The notes: generated from the letters alone by a model not told the origin. A stretch of DNA of 64,000 nucleotides from Morella rubra (GCA_003952965.2 RXIC02000003.1:124001-188000), one strand, 5' to 3'; positions 1 through 12,369 are shown, counted from the stretch's first letter. Numbers and translations: made by a program.

Positions 1-204
1 AAAACAGAGTAGTTCTTTGTGCAACATTCCATCTTTTCTACACATTAATAAAAGACAGCTACGTTTGCGTTTCCATATGAAAAGACCAAAATTTAAATAA
101 AAAACACAGGAAAGAGGAGGTTGCACAAGAAGAAACAACTACGTTTGTGTTTCCATTTGACGTCTATTACTTTCTTCTTTTCTTGGCAAGAAGAAACAAC
201 TATA

Positions 205-392
205 TTAATGGGCTGAAAGAGGAGGTGGATGAACATGCTTTCTTCTCTGAGCCTTCTGGGTCTATCAGAAGCTTACCTGGTCCCTCTTTGGATGATTCTT
301 GGCAACTCACACCTTTGACAATAAGCACATCTTCAAAGCAAAGGAGCTGCTCTGGTTTAGAGAGTCAGTCTTACTTGCAGCTTCAGAGCCTC
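205..392 (+). pseudogene. Growth-regulating-factor-like C-terminal fragment
   Basis: A short open stretch reads like the C-terminal part of plant growth-regulating factor (GRF) transcription factors: an acidic lead-in, then EHAFFSEPSGSIRSL, DDSWQLTPLTIS and SKQRSCSGL. GRFs are nuclear regulators of leaf and stem growth with N-terminal QLQ and WRC domains; neither is present here. The similarity is recalled from family knowledge, not searched. The fragment sits beside other scraps just outside element A and is probably transposon-carried or a decayed pseudogene. The frame stays open for about 30 codons past the similarity with no recognisable content. Confidence 0.45.
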
Positions 393-545
393 GTTGCTTC
401 CGCAAAACAACCACAGCCGAGGTAGGAGCACCAGGAGTTGTAGTTGCGGAGGAGCTTCTTGCGGAACTTGCACAGAACCCTGGTGTCGAGGGAGTCGATG
501 TGATGCCGAAGAAGAGGGCCAGCCAGTCGAGGAGGTCCATGTGAA
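393..545 (-). other. Unrecognised coding-like fragment
   Basis: GC-rich stretch abutting the GRF-like fragment. One minus-strand frame reads DSLDTRVLCKFRKKLLRNYN followed by SWCSYLG, which has the composition of real protein (basic and aromatic residues), but I cannot name the family. The change of strand at about 392 suggests two captured or rearranged fragments joined end to end. Confidence 0.25.
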
Positions 546-1065
546 GGGGCCATTGGCAGTAAGGAGGCTTGCGAATTATAATTATTAATTATAAGTATTA
601 ATAATTATATACGTCTACATTTCATTAAAGGAAGGGTAAAACGGGAAATGGGAACTTAAGGCTATGTTTGGCTAATTCTCAAAAAATTTTCAAAAATTTT
701 CCACAATCACTTTTTCATTAATTCCAATATTTTTTTACAAACTCTAATAACTTTTTACAAATTCCAATAACTTTTAATAAACTTTTCACAAATTCCAAGA
801 GAATCTACATTACCTCCAACAAAAAAAAAAAAAAATTATTTGAATCATTAAACAAAATTTTTTTCAAAACCAAACCAAACAAAACCTTAAGTTCTCACGT
901 GGACGGCACGTGGTTGGTTTGCCGTGAGAAGTAACGGCAATTTGAGGTATAGGGTGGAAATTGACATAAACATAAACTTTGGAGTACTAATCTAACGAAA
1001 TCAATAAAAGTAGGTGCAACTTAGAAATGAACTTAAAGTTTAGGGGTGCAAAGTGAATTTTCCCC
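546..1065. other. AT-rich intergenic stretch, no gene
   Basis: AT-rich DNA with imperfect local repeats of the type aattccaataactttttacaa (680-790) and an A-tract near 823-836. I see no coding signal. It ends where similarity to element B begins, near 1066. Confidence 0.5.
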
Positions 1066-1534
1066 ATAATGCAAACAATGATGACATTCACACTGAACTC
1101 CAGTTTCTTCGGGTGATAGGTCTTATACCATTCAAGTTTACAATATCACGTATTGCACATAATTTACCTGAAAATATCACGTACTGCATATAATTGATCA
1201 GACGGTTATAGGTTCCGTCTGAACGGTTTTTGACGATCTTTTTTTTTTTTTTTTTTAAGTTTTAAATAACCATAACCTTAAGTGTGTTAGATAGTGGTTT
1301 GGAAGTTTGAAGGAGTGTAACGAAATTAGAAACATAATATCAATTAACATGTTGTATTAAGTTCTAATATAACTGAAATAACATAAATATATGAAATATC
1401 TCAAAACATAATATAAACAAAATAACATCAAATAAATCCCAATACATGTCCTCAAAACATAATATAAAAGTAAGTGTCCTCAAAACATAATAAAAAAAAC
1501 AAATGTCATAATAAAACTGAATAAAGATAGACTA

Positions 1535-2720
1535 CTAAACATCATAATCATCATCACTGGTGAGCTTTAGAACGTCACAGACTCGACGAAGGTGCTCCTC
1601 TATGAGCACGACCCACTGAGTCAAGGGAAAGAGCTCTGCACTGGTTGCTACGCCCTTCAGGACCTCTTGAAGCACATCGACCTCCTTCTTCCACCCAGCG
1701 TCCATGTCCGTGACCTTATGCTCCAAAGCTGTTAGCCGACCACTGATATCACTGACGATATCATAGGTGGGCCGCATTACCGATTGCATCCACTTAGTCA
1801 GTTGCGTCATCATATTGTCCATCCAACCCAATCACTGTGCCCCAAGTCCTTGGGTCGAGCTCTGTCCAGAATCCTGCTCTCATTGCCTCCTCAGGCTGCT
1901 CGTGTCATCTAAGTCTAGCAATCCGAGCAGCATTCAGCGCTCGGCGTGTCTGGGCCAACGATTTCGAGAGCGTTATCTTGTTGATAGCCCCAAGAGGAGC
2001 CGCCTTCATCTCATCAGCACCCTCGGGTACCAGCATGGCGTGCAGGAACTGGGTCAGAAGAACCCTGTACGGCAATGAAATTGAGCATTAGTCTTTAGGG
2101 CCTTTGCACGAACAGACTGGTAGATGTTGGAAGCCATATCAACATGTAGCCCCCATACAACTACCAAATACATGAACTCAGCCCAGCCATAAGACAGCTC
2201 CGCGGTGTGCTTCTTTGGGTCGATGGCAGAATATAGGATCAGGTGCATGATCTGCCAAAAAGGACGCAGTTGCCCATGTATCATGTAGCTTCCGTCCAAA
2301 ATAGTAGTATCCTCGCCCATCATCATAATAAATTTCGCCCTCTTGGCTCATTCTTAAGTTTGGGGACGCTGTCAAATCCCTCTCGTAGTCCAAGAATCTC
2401 ACTAGCTCATCGACGAGAATGTGATCGGAACATTACGGACAGTGACCTCCATACAAGGCTCTTCGAGGTCCCTCGCCCAAGATAGCACAATAGAACTCTC
2501 GCACCATATTCTTCAATGCATAGCCGGTCCTCTGGATGAACGGAAGCCAACTTGCCTACTCTACCACCTCGGGCAGCATTCGATCCTCAAATCTAAGATA
2601 GTAGAAATCCGTCAACTTGATGTCCCCATCGACAACAATTGAGCGGGACAAAATGATCGCTGTATGCTGCTCCACCGTTAAAGGTGGAGGTTGCTCGTCC
2701 TTAGCTTGACTGCTAGTACG
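1535..2720 (-). pseudogene. CACTA accessory protein (plant transposon protein domain + coiled coil), broken
   Basis: This matches the accessory gene of element B at 30600-31800. Recognisable blocks, read on the minus strand, are a start-proximal segment with LTVEQHTAIILSRSIVV (about 2650-2690), LRPFWQIMHLILYSAIDPKK (2215-2275) and a C-terminal predicted coiled coil at 1535-1831 (WMDNMMTQLTKWMQSVMRPT onward, ending in VLIEEHLRRVCDVLK). The blocks lie in different frames and are separated by stops, so the gene is dead. The domain resembles the family Pfam calls putative plant transposon protein, found within plant CACTA and related elements; its function is unknown. Confidence 0.65.
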
Positions 2721-2739
2721 CTAACGCTTGCTCTTTTTT

Positions 2740-4330
2740 TTAGAATCTGCACAAAAACGTTCGAATGGTTAAAATTTGGTTTGTATAGTTAATCAGCCGT
2801 TCGAACAGTATAAAGGAACGTTCGAACGGTAGTAAAACCGTTCGGACTGCTAAAACAGGGTGTCTGAACACCATCAAAATGTCAACGTATCCCAATGACG
2901 ATACAACAAGGCATTCGATTAGATAGTCGTCCGAACAGACAAAAGTGAAATAATCTATTTAAATTTAATATAAAAATTGTCTGGATAGCTTTCAAAAAGC
3001 GTTGGATGAAATGTTAAAACGACAACGTATTGGGTTGGGATACTATACATAGTCCGAACGGCTTTGGCAAGCGCCCGGACAGAAAAAAGGTATAGGCAAG
3101 ACGACAATGTATCCACGTGGGGAAACTACCAGGCGTCCGAATAGCGCTAGATAGTTGTCTGAACGGATAACATCGAAGAAAAATATTTAAATTTAATAAC
3201 AAAATCGTCCGGACACCTCTCACAGCGTCCCGACCAAAAATAAAAAATGACAATGTATCCCTTTGGAATACTATACATCGTCTTAACAGATATGGCAAGC
3301 GTCCGATAGAAAAAAGTACAAGCAAGACGACAACATATCCTCGTGGAGATACTACAAGGTGTCCGAACAGCACTAGATAGCCGTTCGAACGGATAACAGT
3401 GAGAAAACTATTTAAATTTAATATAAAACTGTTCGGATCGCATCACACAGCATCCGGACCAATTATCAAAACGACAACATATCCCTTTGGGATACTATGA
3501 AGCGTCCGAACGTTTTGGCAAGCGTCCGAACGTTGTGGGGAAGATGACCGAGTTAACTCAGCCATGATAGCCTCCCAAAACCTCCCACACACTGCCCAAA
3601 ACACCACCAATCACAAATAAATACACTCAAAACAATCCTAACACTTAACACAATCAATTTCAACATAAAAATCAATAAAAAAACACAATGTATTATACAA
3701 AAAAAAGAATTGAAATACTATACGTAAAACTATAAAAAAACAAAATTTTAAAGCTAAAATCATGTTAAAATCAATAAAACATACCTGGATGTGATTAGAA
3801 TGTCGAAATGAGTTTATGTCAAGATTTGGAAAGGAAACAAGCGAGGGCGAGAGAGTTTTGAGTATAAAACGTTCGGTTTAAATGAAAATGTCAAATTGTT
3901 TGTGTTTTTCATTATTCGTCGACGTCGTCCGGATGGCCCTTCCCCGTCTGGACAGCTTTTTGCATAGGTGGCCCAATGAGCGTACTCCGTATTAAATGCC
4001 AACATTTCAACCGTTTAAAATGGTTCGACACATTAAAAGAGTCCGGACGACTGTACTCCCATGTGGACAATTTTCCCCTGACTTCGCGCGATGTGGAAGC
4101 ACACGTTTGGCTAAATAAACGTCACGCGTGTCCGGACGGTATGTGAACGGTTTGGACGATGACGTTGTTTTTAACCGTCGTGTAACGTAAACACGTATAA
4201 GCCATGCGACGGTTACAAACACGTTTGGATGGTTATCTCATCCGTTCCAACGTCTCCGTTCAATCATAGAGGCCAGGATGCTTGCCTTTCTGTGCGAACG
4301 CCTAGTTCATTATACACGTGTATTAAATGC
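2740..4330. repeat. CGTCCGGACG/CGTTCGAACG short-repeat array, element A
   Basis: Dozens of short, partly palindromic motifs of the type CGTCCGAACG, GTTCGAACGG and GTCCGGACG are scattered in AT-rich DNA, often in related 100-200-bp blocks (for example around 3040, 3130, 3280, 3380 and 3500). Comparable arrays flank the accessory gene in element B. In En/Spm elements, subterminal short repeats are binding sites for the TNPA protein; by analogy these may be such sites. Confidence 0.6.
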
Positions 4331-4477
4331 TGCTGCCATAAAGGCGGCCGGACAGCTATGGAAACCATCCGAATGACAGAAGATTTATTTAGCATGTTAA
4401 ATTCACTCAATTTGATTTACTTCAATAAACTTAATTTATTTAAATGATTTAATTTACATAATTAATTTACTTCACTT

Positions 4478-5700
4478 TGTAAGTCCAAGGATTAAGGCAA
4501 CCCAAGAGGGGGTGAATTAGGTTTCCAAACTTTTTCGCTTTTAACCCCGAAGTCGTGTTTGCAAAGTAAAGACTAATTTAGCACAAATATTTAAACAAGT
4601 ATTGATAATAAGTAAATAAGTGCTAAATGTAAAGAGTAGAGTTTAGAGAAGCAAACACAGATTTTTAGGTGGTTTGGCAAACCCGCCTACATCCACCCCT
4701 CAAGCTCCTTTACTGAGCCTTGAGGTTTTTTCACTATCTTTCAAATAGTGTACACTCTAGCTTCCGGGTGCTAGAGAACCTACAAGTGCTTTCCGGCTCA
4801 ACACTCACAACCCAAGTGATTTTCGGGCTCACCACTCACAACCCAACCAAGCTTGAGATATACCCTCTCTAAGCTTCTTCTTTAGTGAACAACCTCACTA
4901 AAGGAATCACCTCTTTTGGATATGAAGATACAAGAATAAACTCTCTCAAAGAGTGGATATAAAAATGGAAAGTTCTATCTCTTTGATTCACACAATGACA
5001 AGGATAAGAAAGTGTAATTTGTGTGAATGATATGAGAAATATGGAATAGAAGGTTTAAGATATTTCTCAAGCTAAATAAATGATATGTGGTCGTTCTCTC
5101 TTGTTTTGAGACATTAGGAAGGTCTTTATATAGGCCACAAATAAAAACTAGCCATTTCTAGCCGTTGGGGGTCGATTTGACAATTTTACCATTGTACCGG
5201 TCGACCGCTTCAACTAGCCGTTGCTCAACGGTCATAAAATTTGAATGCTGTCAAATTTTGTCTCATCATCCGCTTCATGTATAGGTCGACCGCTACAAAT
5301 CATTTTCATAGACCGCTACAATTAAAAAGCCCCTTTTTGACATTTTTGAAATCCACTTCAAAAACCAACTTCCCAAAAGTATAACCAAGGCTTGAGAGTT
5401 TATATAGGGATGATTTGAAAACATTTAAAGTGCATTTTGGTTGTCAAACATGTGATAAGAAGATTATGCACGGTTTTAAAAATATGCAAGTGTGTGATTC
5501 AAATCCTTGTCAAAAGTGAAACTAAGAGTTACAAGATTGGTCTTGAATCTTCACTTTTGAGCTCTTGCATCTTCTTGATCTTCAATCTTCTTGTCTTTGG
5601 CTCTTTGATAAAAATGTCTTTGTCTTTGAAGATGTCCATTTTGTAAACTTAATCCATTTATTGAAATCATCAAAATATCGATTGTGAACAAAAGCCAACA
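4478..5700 (-). mobile_element. Solo LTR of a Copia-type retrotransposon inside element A
   Basis: A 1223-bp LTR in reverse orientation. It is the inverted counterpart of the LTR at 36281-37467, where the same sequence is followed by a primer-binding site and gag. Minus-strand ends read TGTTGGCTTTTG...GGACTTACA. Flanks are CACTT (4473-4477) and CAATT (5701-5705), consistent with a 5-bp target duplication carrying one mismatch. No internal retrotransposon sequence is adjacent, so this is a solo LTR left by LTR-LTR recombination. It contains AGCGG/CCGCT-type palindromic motifs near 5200-5310 in its U3-like half. Confidence 0.8.
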
Positions 5701-6081
5701 CAATTGATTTAATTTACTTCGCTCAATTTCACAATTTAATTTGGCTCAAATTTTTAACTTAATTTATTTATTTTGAATACATGAAAAAATATATAGTTAA
5801 GCATACTTTTATATTAAACATCTGTTATAACTAATCACCCATTTAATTGTAATTACAATATAATTACACTAACCGTTACAATCTAATTACACTAACCGTT
5901 CCGTTAACATAACACTCATAATAAATTTAAACTAATGAAAAAACATAATTAATATAGAATATCAAACATAATCCAAATACCAAACGAAAAACACAACATA
6001 ATGTCTAGTACAAGCCGGATATGATCATTCTAAGGATAAGTAAATAATAGCGATAAAAGATAAACAGGAGACTACTCCGAA

Positions 6082-6430
6082 TCATGATTGTCCAAGGGTG
6101 TCACGAACATGCGCCAAATGCTCCTCCATGTTATCCACCCGTCTGATGAGTGTCTGGAGCTGTATCGGAACGGTATGGACAAACTGGGACAACTGAGACA
6201 ATTGTTCTCTCACAAAGAACAGTTCCCATTGCATAATATTCAGCTCCTCCGTCACAGCCCTATCCATTACAACAAATTTTTTCTCCAGTCCGGTCAAGCG
6301 GCATTAGAGGTTCATGCACAATAAATGCGTCGGCTCCACTATTGCCGAATACTACCTTCAGCTCCACTAAAAAAGTGTCAGCCCAAGGAGGTCGCACTGT
6401 ATGTCCCCTGAATTGGTGATACTATTCTAG
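6082..6430 (-). pseudogene. Small coiled-coil ORF of element A
   Basis: Counterpart of the ORF at 28674-29104 in element B. The minus strand gives a 71-residue open frame ending VDNMEEHLAHVRDTLGQS, preceded in another frame (6300-6430) by RPPWADTFLVEL. The heptad-like spacing of L, V and I predicts a coiled coil. It also resembles the C-terminal module of the larger accessory protein (EEHL-x-x-V/I-RD motif), so the element seems to hold two related coiled-coil modules. The frame is broken near 6300. Function unknown. Confidence 0.55.
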
Positions 6431-6439
6431 GAGCGATCC

Positions 6440-7130
6440 ATGGTCAACCTAGTACAAACCGTCCGAACATGCAAAAACTGTTTGGACATTTTCATAGCCG
6501 TCCGAATGGTTGTAAATATGTCCGGACAACCACAGACAAGCGTCCGAACGGTAATTCAATAAACACAAGCCAAACAACAAAGATAAACCCAAAGAATGCA
6601 AAAAAATTCAAAAGTATTAAATTGAAATGCATGAAATTGAAAACAAAACTCACGAAGAAGGTCTTGCCTGAAGTTGTTTGAGAGATCTCGAAATAAATCT
6701 CGAACGGGTAATGAAAACATTTAAGAGAAAAGTTTGAGAGAAAAGAGTGAAAGTGTGATTTTGGCTGTTTAATGAGATAAGAGTGCGTCGCACGGTTTTC
6801 AAATGTGTTCGGACATTCCCAACGGTTAGATTCACACGTGGCCCAATCAAATTCAACGTCATTAAATATGCCGTTCGAAAAGCTTCTAGAACTAAGGTCG
6901 TCCGGAGGGTTTGTCTCAGTCTGGACGCTTTCGACATCATGTGTCTGAAGTTTTACAAAGTGGAACACACGATTCGTGGAAGAAGCATGCAAACCTGTGC
7001 AGACATGTTTTTTAAGCGTCCGAATGGACTTTTTTCTTCTTTGGAACGCTCATGTGGACGTCCGGATGGTATTGAGTGTTCATGAAGATTTTTAATTTGT
7101 CATTATATGCTGACAATTGTTATTCGTTAG
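6440..7130. repeat. CGGACG-type repeats near the terminus of element A
   Basis: Short motifs such as CGTCCGAACGG, GTTCGGAC and CGTCCGGATGG recur between the coiled-coil ORF and the terminus. A 166-codon minus-strand open frame over this stretch looks fortuitous: it is low in complexity and has no counterpart at the equivalent place in element B. Confidence 0.55.
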
Positions 7131-7501
7131 GTAATGTACGTTTAGACGGTGTAGGATAAGGGTGCAGACGGTATTATAAAAATTGTGACGATTCTAATCA
7201 TCACTCAGTTACGACGATGTTGGAATTGGTCACCCAACAAAGGGTCCGAACGGTTTGATTGTGGGTCCATATGGTATTTTGTATTTTGTGACTATTTTTA
7301 TCATCACTCATTCACGATGTGGTGCATGTTGTCACACTAGAAATACGTCCATAGTTTTAGGATTGTTCGGATGATTTTGTCGTTCCTGGATGGTTTTGGG
7401 TGACGAAATTGAATATTTTGTCATGGAAAGGCCACTTTAGGTGACAAAATTTGGTTTGACACCCTAAAATTTTGTCACCTAAGATCTAATTTCTTGTAGT
7501 G
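7131..7501 (-). repeat. Terminal/subterminal region of element A
   Basis: Read on the minus strand it starts CACTACAAGAAAT, then TTAGGTGACAAAATTTTAGG, and continues through motifs (GTGACGAAA-like, CGTCCG, CGTAACTGAGTGA) that match the left end of element B (27566-27960) in order. It is therefore the inverted partner of B's terminus. Confidence 0.75.
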
Positions 7502-8159
7502 ATAGTAACTTCATGTATCCTACAATATATAATGCGTTTGAATGACGTTTTCCATTTATTTATTTGAAGTTGGTAAAGTATGATGTGGATACGCTTTGCG
7601 GCCTCTTTCTGCATGCTATTTAATTTGCTGAGGCATAGGCACTTAAGAAGACATAAAAGAGAAGCGCCGTATAGGCATATAGTTGGTTTAACAGACATTA
7701 TAGGACTTTGTTTTAACTCAACGCAATCGATAACATTTAGTTGCTTGAGTCAACAACGTAGGTGATGATAACCTCTCTACTGTACCATAAGATCATTAAT
7801 CATATAGGGAGCAGTGAAGAGGGAGGGAGGGGTCACCTCACAAATATAGTGTTATATATGTTGTTAGACGTTGATTGAGGATATGGAGCTCGGCGTTACT
7901 CTAGAGACCGAGGCTCCACCGAAGCTGTCGTGTTAGGCTACTTTTTTTTTTTGGCTAGATAATCAAACGAAGGGACACACCAAAGACTAAAAATGCATAT
8001 CACAACATCGGATATGCTCGGGAGACAAGAACTACCAAAGAAATCGAAAGAACCAGAAATCGGACAATTGTGACGTTCGATCGGTCCACGGGCTGATCGA
8101 TCGCCCAAATTACCGATGGATAGCATTTATATACAATTGTTGTAGCATACATAAAGGTC
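7502..8159. other. Flank of element A; OMT-promoter-like, no gene
   Basis: Just past the transposon end, 7508-7560 (CATGTATCCTAC, then GCGTTTGAA) resembles the sequence upstream of the OMT fragment at 16040-16095, so the element may have landed next to a former OMT promoter. The motif near 7702-7745 (TAGGACTTTGTTTTAACTCA onward) recurs at 57188-57235, and TCGTGTTAGGCTACTT (7929) recurs at 57649 and 58269. No convincing coding sequence. Confidence 0.4.
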
Positions 8160-9600
8160 ATTGGATGTGTTCACCTAGAGAATTAGATTGATAGGGGCTA
8201 CAAAAGGGCATGACATAGACCGAACAGAGTTCAAGAAAGCTCGGTGGTATGTGCTGAACAATTGCAAAGGCATCAGCAACTACTTAGAGTAAGTAAAATA
8301 AAATTTCAAGTTCTACTGTAATACATAGTCGCTGATTAACTTTATTGTTACAGTGAATTCATGGATGACCTTTGCACGCAAAGAGTCAGTGACATTTCTC
8401 GTATGCATGAGGAACAATTTCCGGATTGGTTCTTAGGGCGAGTAAGTATTATTGAGAAATAAATCTAATTAATATCGTGTCTCTGTTTTTAATGACCTTC
8501 TAATATATTGTTGTAGGTTCAAACATTACATTCTCAAAATCCATATACATCGGTCGATGAATTATATTCATTGGCGTGTGGGCCTGATGCACGGTGATAC
8601 ATTATTCTGCATGTGTTGTGAACGGATGTAGATATCATAGAGTACAACGGGAAGAACGACGGAGAACTCAGAACATTGGTATTGTAGTACCGGGATCACA
8701 TGAGGGAAATCCAATAGAATTTTACGGGAGACTTGTAGACATTTATGCCATGCAATACTTGCGGGGAAATACAATATGTTTGTTTAAGTGTAATTGGTGG
8801 GACGTCTGGGATAACCGTGGAATTCGTATCGATGAGAAATTTAAGAGCATAAATACTTCCCAATTGTGTTTTAGAAGATCCATTTGTTTTGGAAAATCAA
8901 GTAAGTCAAATATTTTATCTAGTAGATAATATGTATAGACCTACTTGGTGAGTCGTGTAGAAGTTGTCTTGTAGAAATGCATATGACATTCCCGACCCGG
9001 ATCCGGACGGTGAAGTTGTTGTAAATGTTGAATCGAGAGCAGCCATCACGAATGAAGCGTATCAGGAGGATGATGCAATTGACTTGTTTATAGACTTCTG
9101 ACAGTTGAACCTTAATCCGCTACGGAGGAATGAAGTTGTGCCAAACGTTATCCAAGCTTTTGATGCAATTGATCGGTGGAAGAAAATGCGTGTAGATAGT
9201 AATGATGTTTCGGAGGGGGATGAAGCGAAAATTGAAGAAAATAGTGAGAAAAGTGGGGACGAAGATTCGTTTGAAAGTGATAGCGATTCTACTGAGGATG
9301 AGGTATCGGGCGATAACGTGCAAAAATCGGATTCTGATTAATAATTTCTTTTAAGTATATTTTCTTTGTAATGTTGATTTTGCTGAAGTGTTTTTACTGT
9401 TATTGTCTTTTTTACCATATCTTTATCGTTTGTTTTGTTATGTCATAGATTACTTATGCACAGTTGCATGGCTCATTTACTCTGCTCGCTGTGAGTCCGA
9501 TCCCGAGTCTTAGTCTGAGCGCTCCATCTCCGAGACCGCATGCCTCCATGAGTCAAGGCACGCCGGCTTGTCCTAGTAGTTGTGCATGTAAGAAATTATT
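8160..9600 (+). pseudogene. CACTA tnp2 transposase, C-terminal fragment
   Basis: Remnant of a tnp2-type transposase lacking its N-terminal and catalytic parts. Visible in order: end of the DUF4218 region (RTEFKKARWYVLNNCKGISN, 8220-8285), intron, EFMDDLCTQR and MHEEQFPDWFLGR (8350-8440), intron, VQTLHSQNPYTSVDELYSLA (8518-8578), the DUF4216 region (GIVVPGSHEGNPIEFYGRLV then DIYAMQYLRGN, 8594-8929) and an acidic tail rich in D, E and S (9105-9341). From about 9455 a start resembling the linked TNPA gene appears. A stop at 8595 and a frame change disrupt it. Compare 33480-34629 in element B. Confidence 0.75.
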
Positions 9601-9654
9601 TTAAGTTATATTTTATTGTTTTTAAGTTAAACGATCGACTAACTTTGCTAATTT

Positions 9655-10480
9655 TGTCAAATTTCTTCTTTAGTCAAATTTGTACTCTACTGACCTCGTT
9701 TGCTGAGATGCCTCCTCCCATGGCTGAGGGGGGAGGGTCTGGTCGCTAGCTAGGGCGGGATACCCCACCATCACCCTTTCTTCGACCCATCTCTAGTGTG
9801 TGTTTTATTTTTATTTTTGTTGTAGTTTATGGAATTTTTAAGTTTTTATTTTTTTAGGAATAAATATACTGTGCACCCTACAACTATGAGGGTCTTGACA
9901 CATTGAATCCCCATCTATTATTTTTGTCACAATATTGTACACGCCAATTATTGATTTCAAATACTTTGTATCCTACATTAAAATTTTCCATTAATTTGAA
10001 CAAAAGATATTTTTTTTTAACACTCGAAATGACAATTTTCCCTATATATTTTGACAATGACTATTTTATGAGGGTAAAATCATAATTTTGGAGGCCAAAA
10101 ACTTAATTTCCATCAAAATTGATGTAAAATTTTAATAGAGGGTGTAAAATGTCTAAAATTAATAGTTTCTAGGTACAAAGTGTTAAGACCCTTATAGTTG
10201 GACAACAAAAAATTTATTTGTCCATATTTTTTAACTTATTGTCAAGACCCCAAGAATGTCTCAAAATTTAAAGTTAAGTATACAATGTGCCAGATCCCCA
10301 AATTTCAAGAGTGAGAAGTCATGTATTTATCCATTTTATTATTTTGTGACAAAAATAAAGATATGGTATAAATGTGACACATGCCATATATCTGTTACAT
10401 ATAGTTTGTGACGTATGAGCTGTTAGCCAACGAGAAGTTTTCCAATTCAAATTTACCAATGGAGTGAGGGAAGGATGTAA
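9655..10480. repeat. Duplicated segment, copy 1
   Basis: Non-coding DNA homologous by eye to 19090-19795 plus 25260-25400, in the same orientation. Shared landmarks include TTTGTACTCTACT, CTCGTTTG-TGAGATGCC, GGGAGGGTCTGG, CCCATCTCTAGTG, then ATTTATCCATTTTATTATTTT and finally ACCAATGGA-TGAGGGAAGG. Copy 1 is continuous at the position (about 10385-10395) where copy 2 holds Pack-CACTA-2. Confidence 0.75.
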
Positions 10481-10509
10481 ATGAAATTTTTGAAGGCCTT
10501 CCTATTTTA

Positions 10510-10785
10510 GAGTCCTTAGGCGAGAAAGGATTTTGTGCAAAGTCAAATTGTTCAAAGTCAATGCTAAGCGACACTGTGATTTAAAGATATAAATCTAACG
10601 TTTCAAAGCTGACCACGTCATCTAATGAGGTGGGGAGACAAAATGATGTGATCCAATCTTAGTTTGGCTCATTAAATAACATGACCAACTTTGGAACGTT
10701 GGATTTATATCTTTAAATCGCAGTCATCATTTTACATGATTTTGTACAATTTATCTTTGTACAAAATTCATTCTTAGCTTAGGCA
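10510..10785. mobile_element. MITE-like inverted-repeat element
   Basis: About 275 bp with long inverted-repeat arms. The left arm contains GATTTTGTGCAAAGTCAAAT and GATTTAAAGATATAAATC-AACGTT, and the right arm carries their imperfect reverse complements (AACGTTGGATTTATATCTTTAAATC, split by mismatches, then TTGTACAAAATTCATTC). There is no coding capacity. It interrupts the tail of the duplicated segment and is absent from copy 2, so it inserted after the duplication. The family is not identified. Confidence 0.6.
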
Positions 10786-11525
10786 GCCGCCTAGGCTCTC
10801 TATAGCTAGAGCGGCTGTGCCAGATTAACTGATCAAGATTCCAGCTATATTATTCAGAATTGAGGCCTATGTGGCATGAAATAGACTAATCGTGAGTTGA
10901 AAGTTCCGTTAGTATACATGAAGGTTTCTGAAGCTAGCCAGCCCCTTCTGACTTCAGATGAAGAAGAAGAAGCCATGTCGACGAATAAAGAGCTTATGCT
11001 TTCAAACTCAATTCCAAGACGGAATCGTTCGTCGATCATTGTAAGGACCTTTATGCTTTAAATGTTACTTATCAAATAATATGTCGATAGATATATATTG
11101 AGAGACCCTGCGAAAGTTGACCCGTCCAAGGGAATGGATTCTTGCCTTTTCCTCTTAGATGAATCATAGAATGATTGATAAGTACTGTAGTACTCATAAT
11201 TTCCTAAATTTGTATGCGGTGAGTGCATATATCTGCCCGTTGGTGCGTACAAAAGGGCCATTGCCCCGATGCAACTGGGAGCCCACATCTGCCCCAGCAC
11301 TCTACAGAAACCTGGAGGAGGACTAAATATTTAAAAACACATGCGTTACAATCTCTTTAGAACTCAAGACATATTTGTCAAGACATAAACTGAAACAACA
11401 ATCTTTTATGCCTTTATCAAACACCAAACATATAAATAGAAATACTATATATATATATATATATATGCTTTCAATCACTTATAAATCACAAGATTATCTA
11501 ACTTCTATCTTACCTCATCAGCATA
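10786..11525. other. Intergenic, no gene recognised
   Basis: No supported gene. Minus-strand frames at 10854-11039 and 11058-11300 are short and unrecognised. An AT microsatellite lies at about 11445-11467, just before Pack-CACTA-1. Confidence 0.4.
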
Positions 11526-11690
11526 CACTACAAAAAAAATAGATCTATAGCGGCGGTCGCTAAAAACGCCACTAACAGTGTTACCTTTAGCGGCGGTCAG
11601 ACCCCTTTTAGCGGCGTTTTTTACAAAACGCCGCTAAATGCCAAATTTTTAGCAACGTTTTTTTTCAAAAACACTGCTATAGGTATAAGT
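11526..11690. repeat. Left terminus and subterminal GC repeats of Pack-CACTA-1
   Basis: CACTA start followed by repeats of TAGCGGCGGTCGCTAAAAACG and AGCGGCGTTTTTTACAAAACG type (each written here in about 20 bases). The same motif family occupies the termini of Pack-CACTA-2 and the 15110-15428 region, marking one transposon family. Confidence 0.75.
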
Positions 11691-12369
11691 GCAAAAAAAA
11701 TAAAATATTTATTAATTATAAGTTATTTAATGTAAATTATTATTTTATATATTATTATATATCTTTTAATATATAATTTTTATTTTGTCGTGTATTTGAA
11801 AATTTTTAAATATAATGAGCATATATATTTTGAATAATTAGTAATATAATACTATTTAACTAGGACATATTATTAATTTCAAACAAAAAGATATTTTGAG
11901 ATTAGCTTATGCAATTAAAGTACATAGCTTAATATATGGTCTTAGAGGCTATGATTTAGTCATTAGGTATATATATAAGTACATACATATAAATTACTTA
12001 GATTAATTAGCAAATATCATGTGTATGATAAACACATATAACAAATCATGCAATGTTATAAATATTATATATTATTACTACCAACTTATTTTAATTAAGA
12101 TTATTATTACTAGTACCAATGCATGCTACAATGTGTATTACAACTACAAATAAAGTAGTAATTAAAATAAATATATACTATTATTTTTGAACTAACAAAG
12201 TATAGGATGGCTAAAAAGTCTCACTTGATATGTTTATATGTAGTAATAACAAAATAAATTTTATATTATGATATAAATATTTGTTGACAACTATGAGAAG
12301 AAGAAAAAATAAAAAGACAATTATTTGTATATCAAACGAGATGGGAACTTAGAAAAAAAAAAAAAAAAA

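Larger units (their letters stand above)
1066..7501 (-). mobile_element. CACTA transposon A (reversed, truncated before tnp2)
   Basis: A reversed CACTA (En/Spm) element. Its terminus is the inverted CACTACAAGAAAT motif, seen as TTTCTTGTAGTG ending at 7501, followed inward by GGTGACAAAA-type sequence. Reading leftward it carries, in the same order as element B, a coiled-coil ORF (6082-6430), CGGACG-type repeats, and the accessory protein gene (1535-2720). Similarity to B stops near 1066, which in B is immediately upstream of the tnp2 start, so A has lost its transposase genes and its other end. A solo LTR (4478-5700) is inserted in it. Homology to B was judged by eye from shared gene order and sequence. 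Confidence 0.8.

Noticed and set aside
6492..6992. 166-codon open frame on the minus strand
   Set aside because: It overlaps the short-repeat region of element A, reads as low-complexity F/S-rich residues, and has no equivalent in element B.
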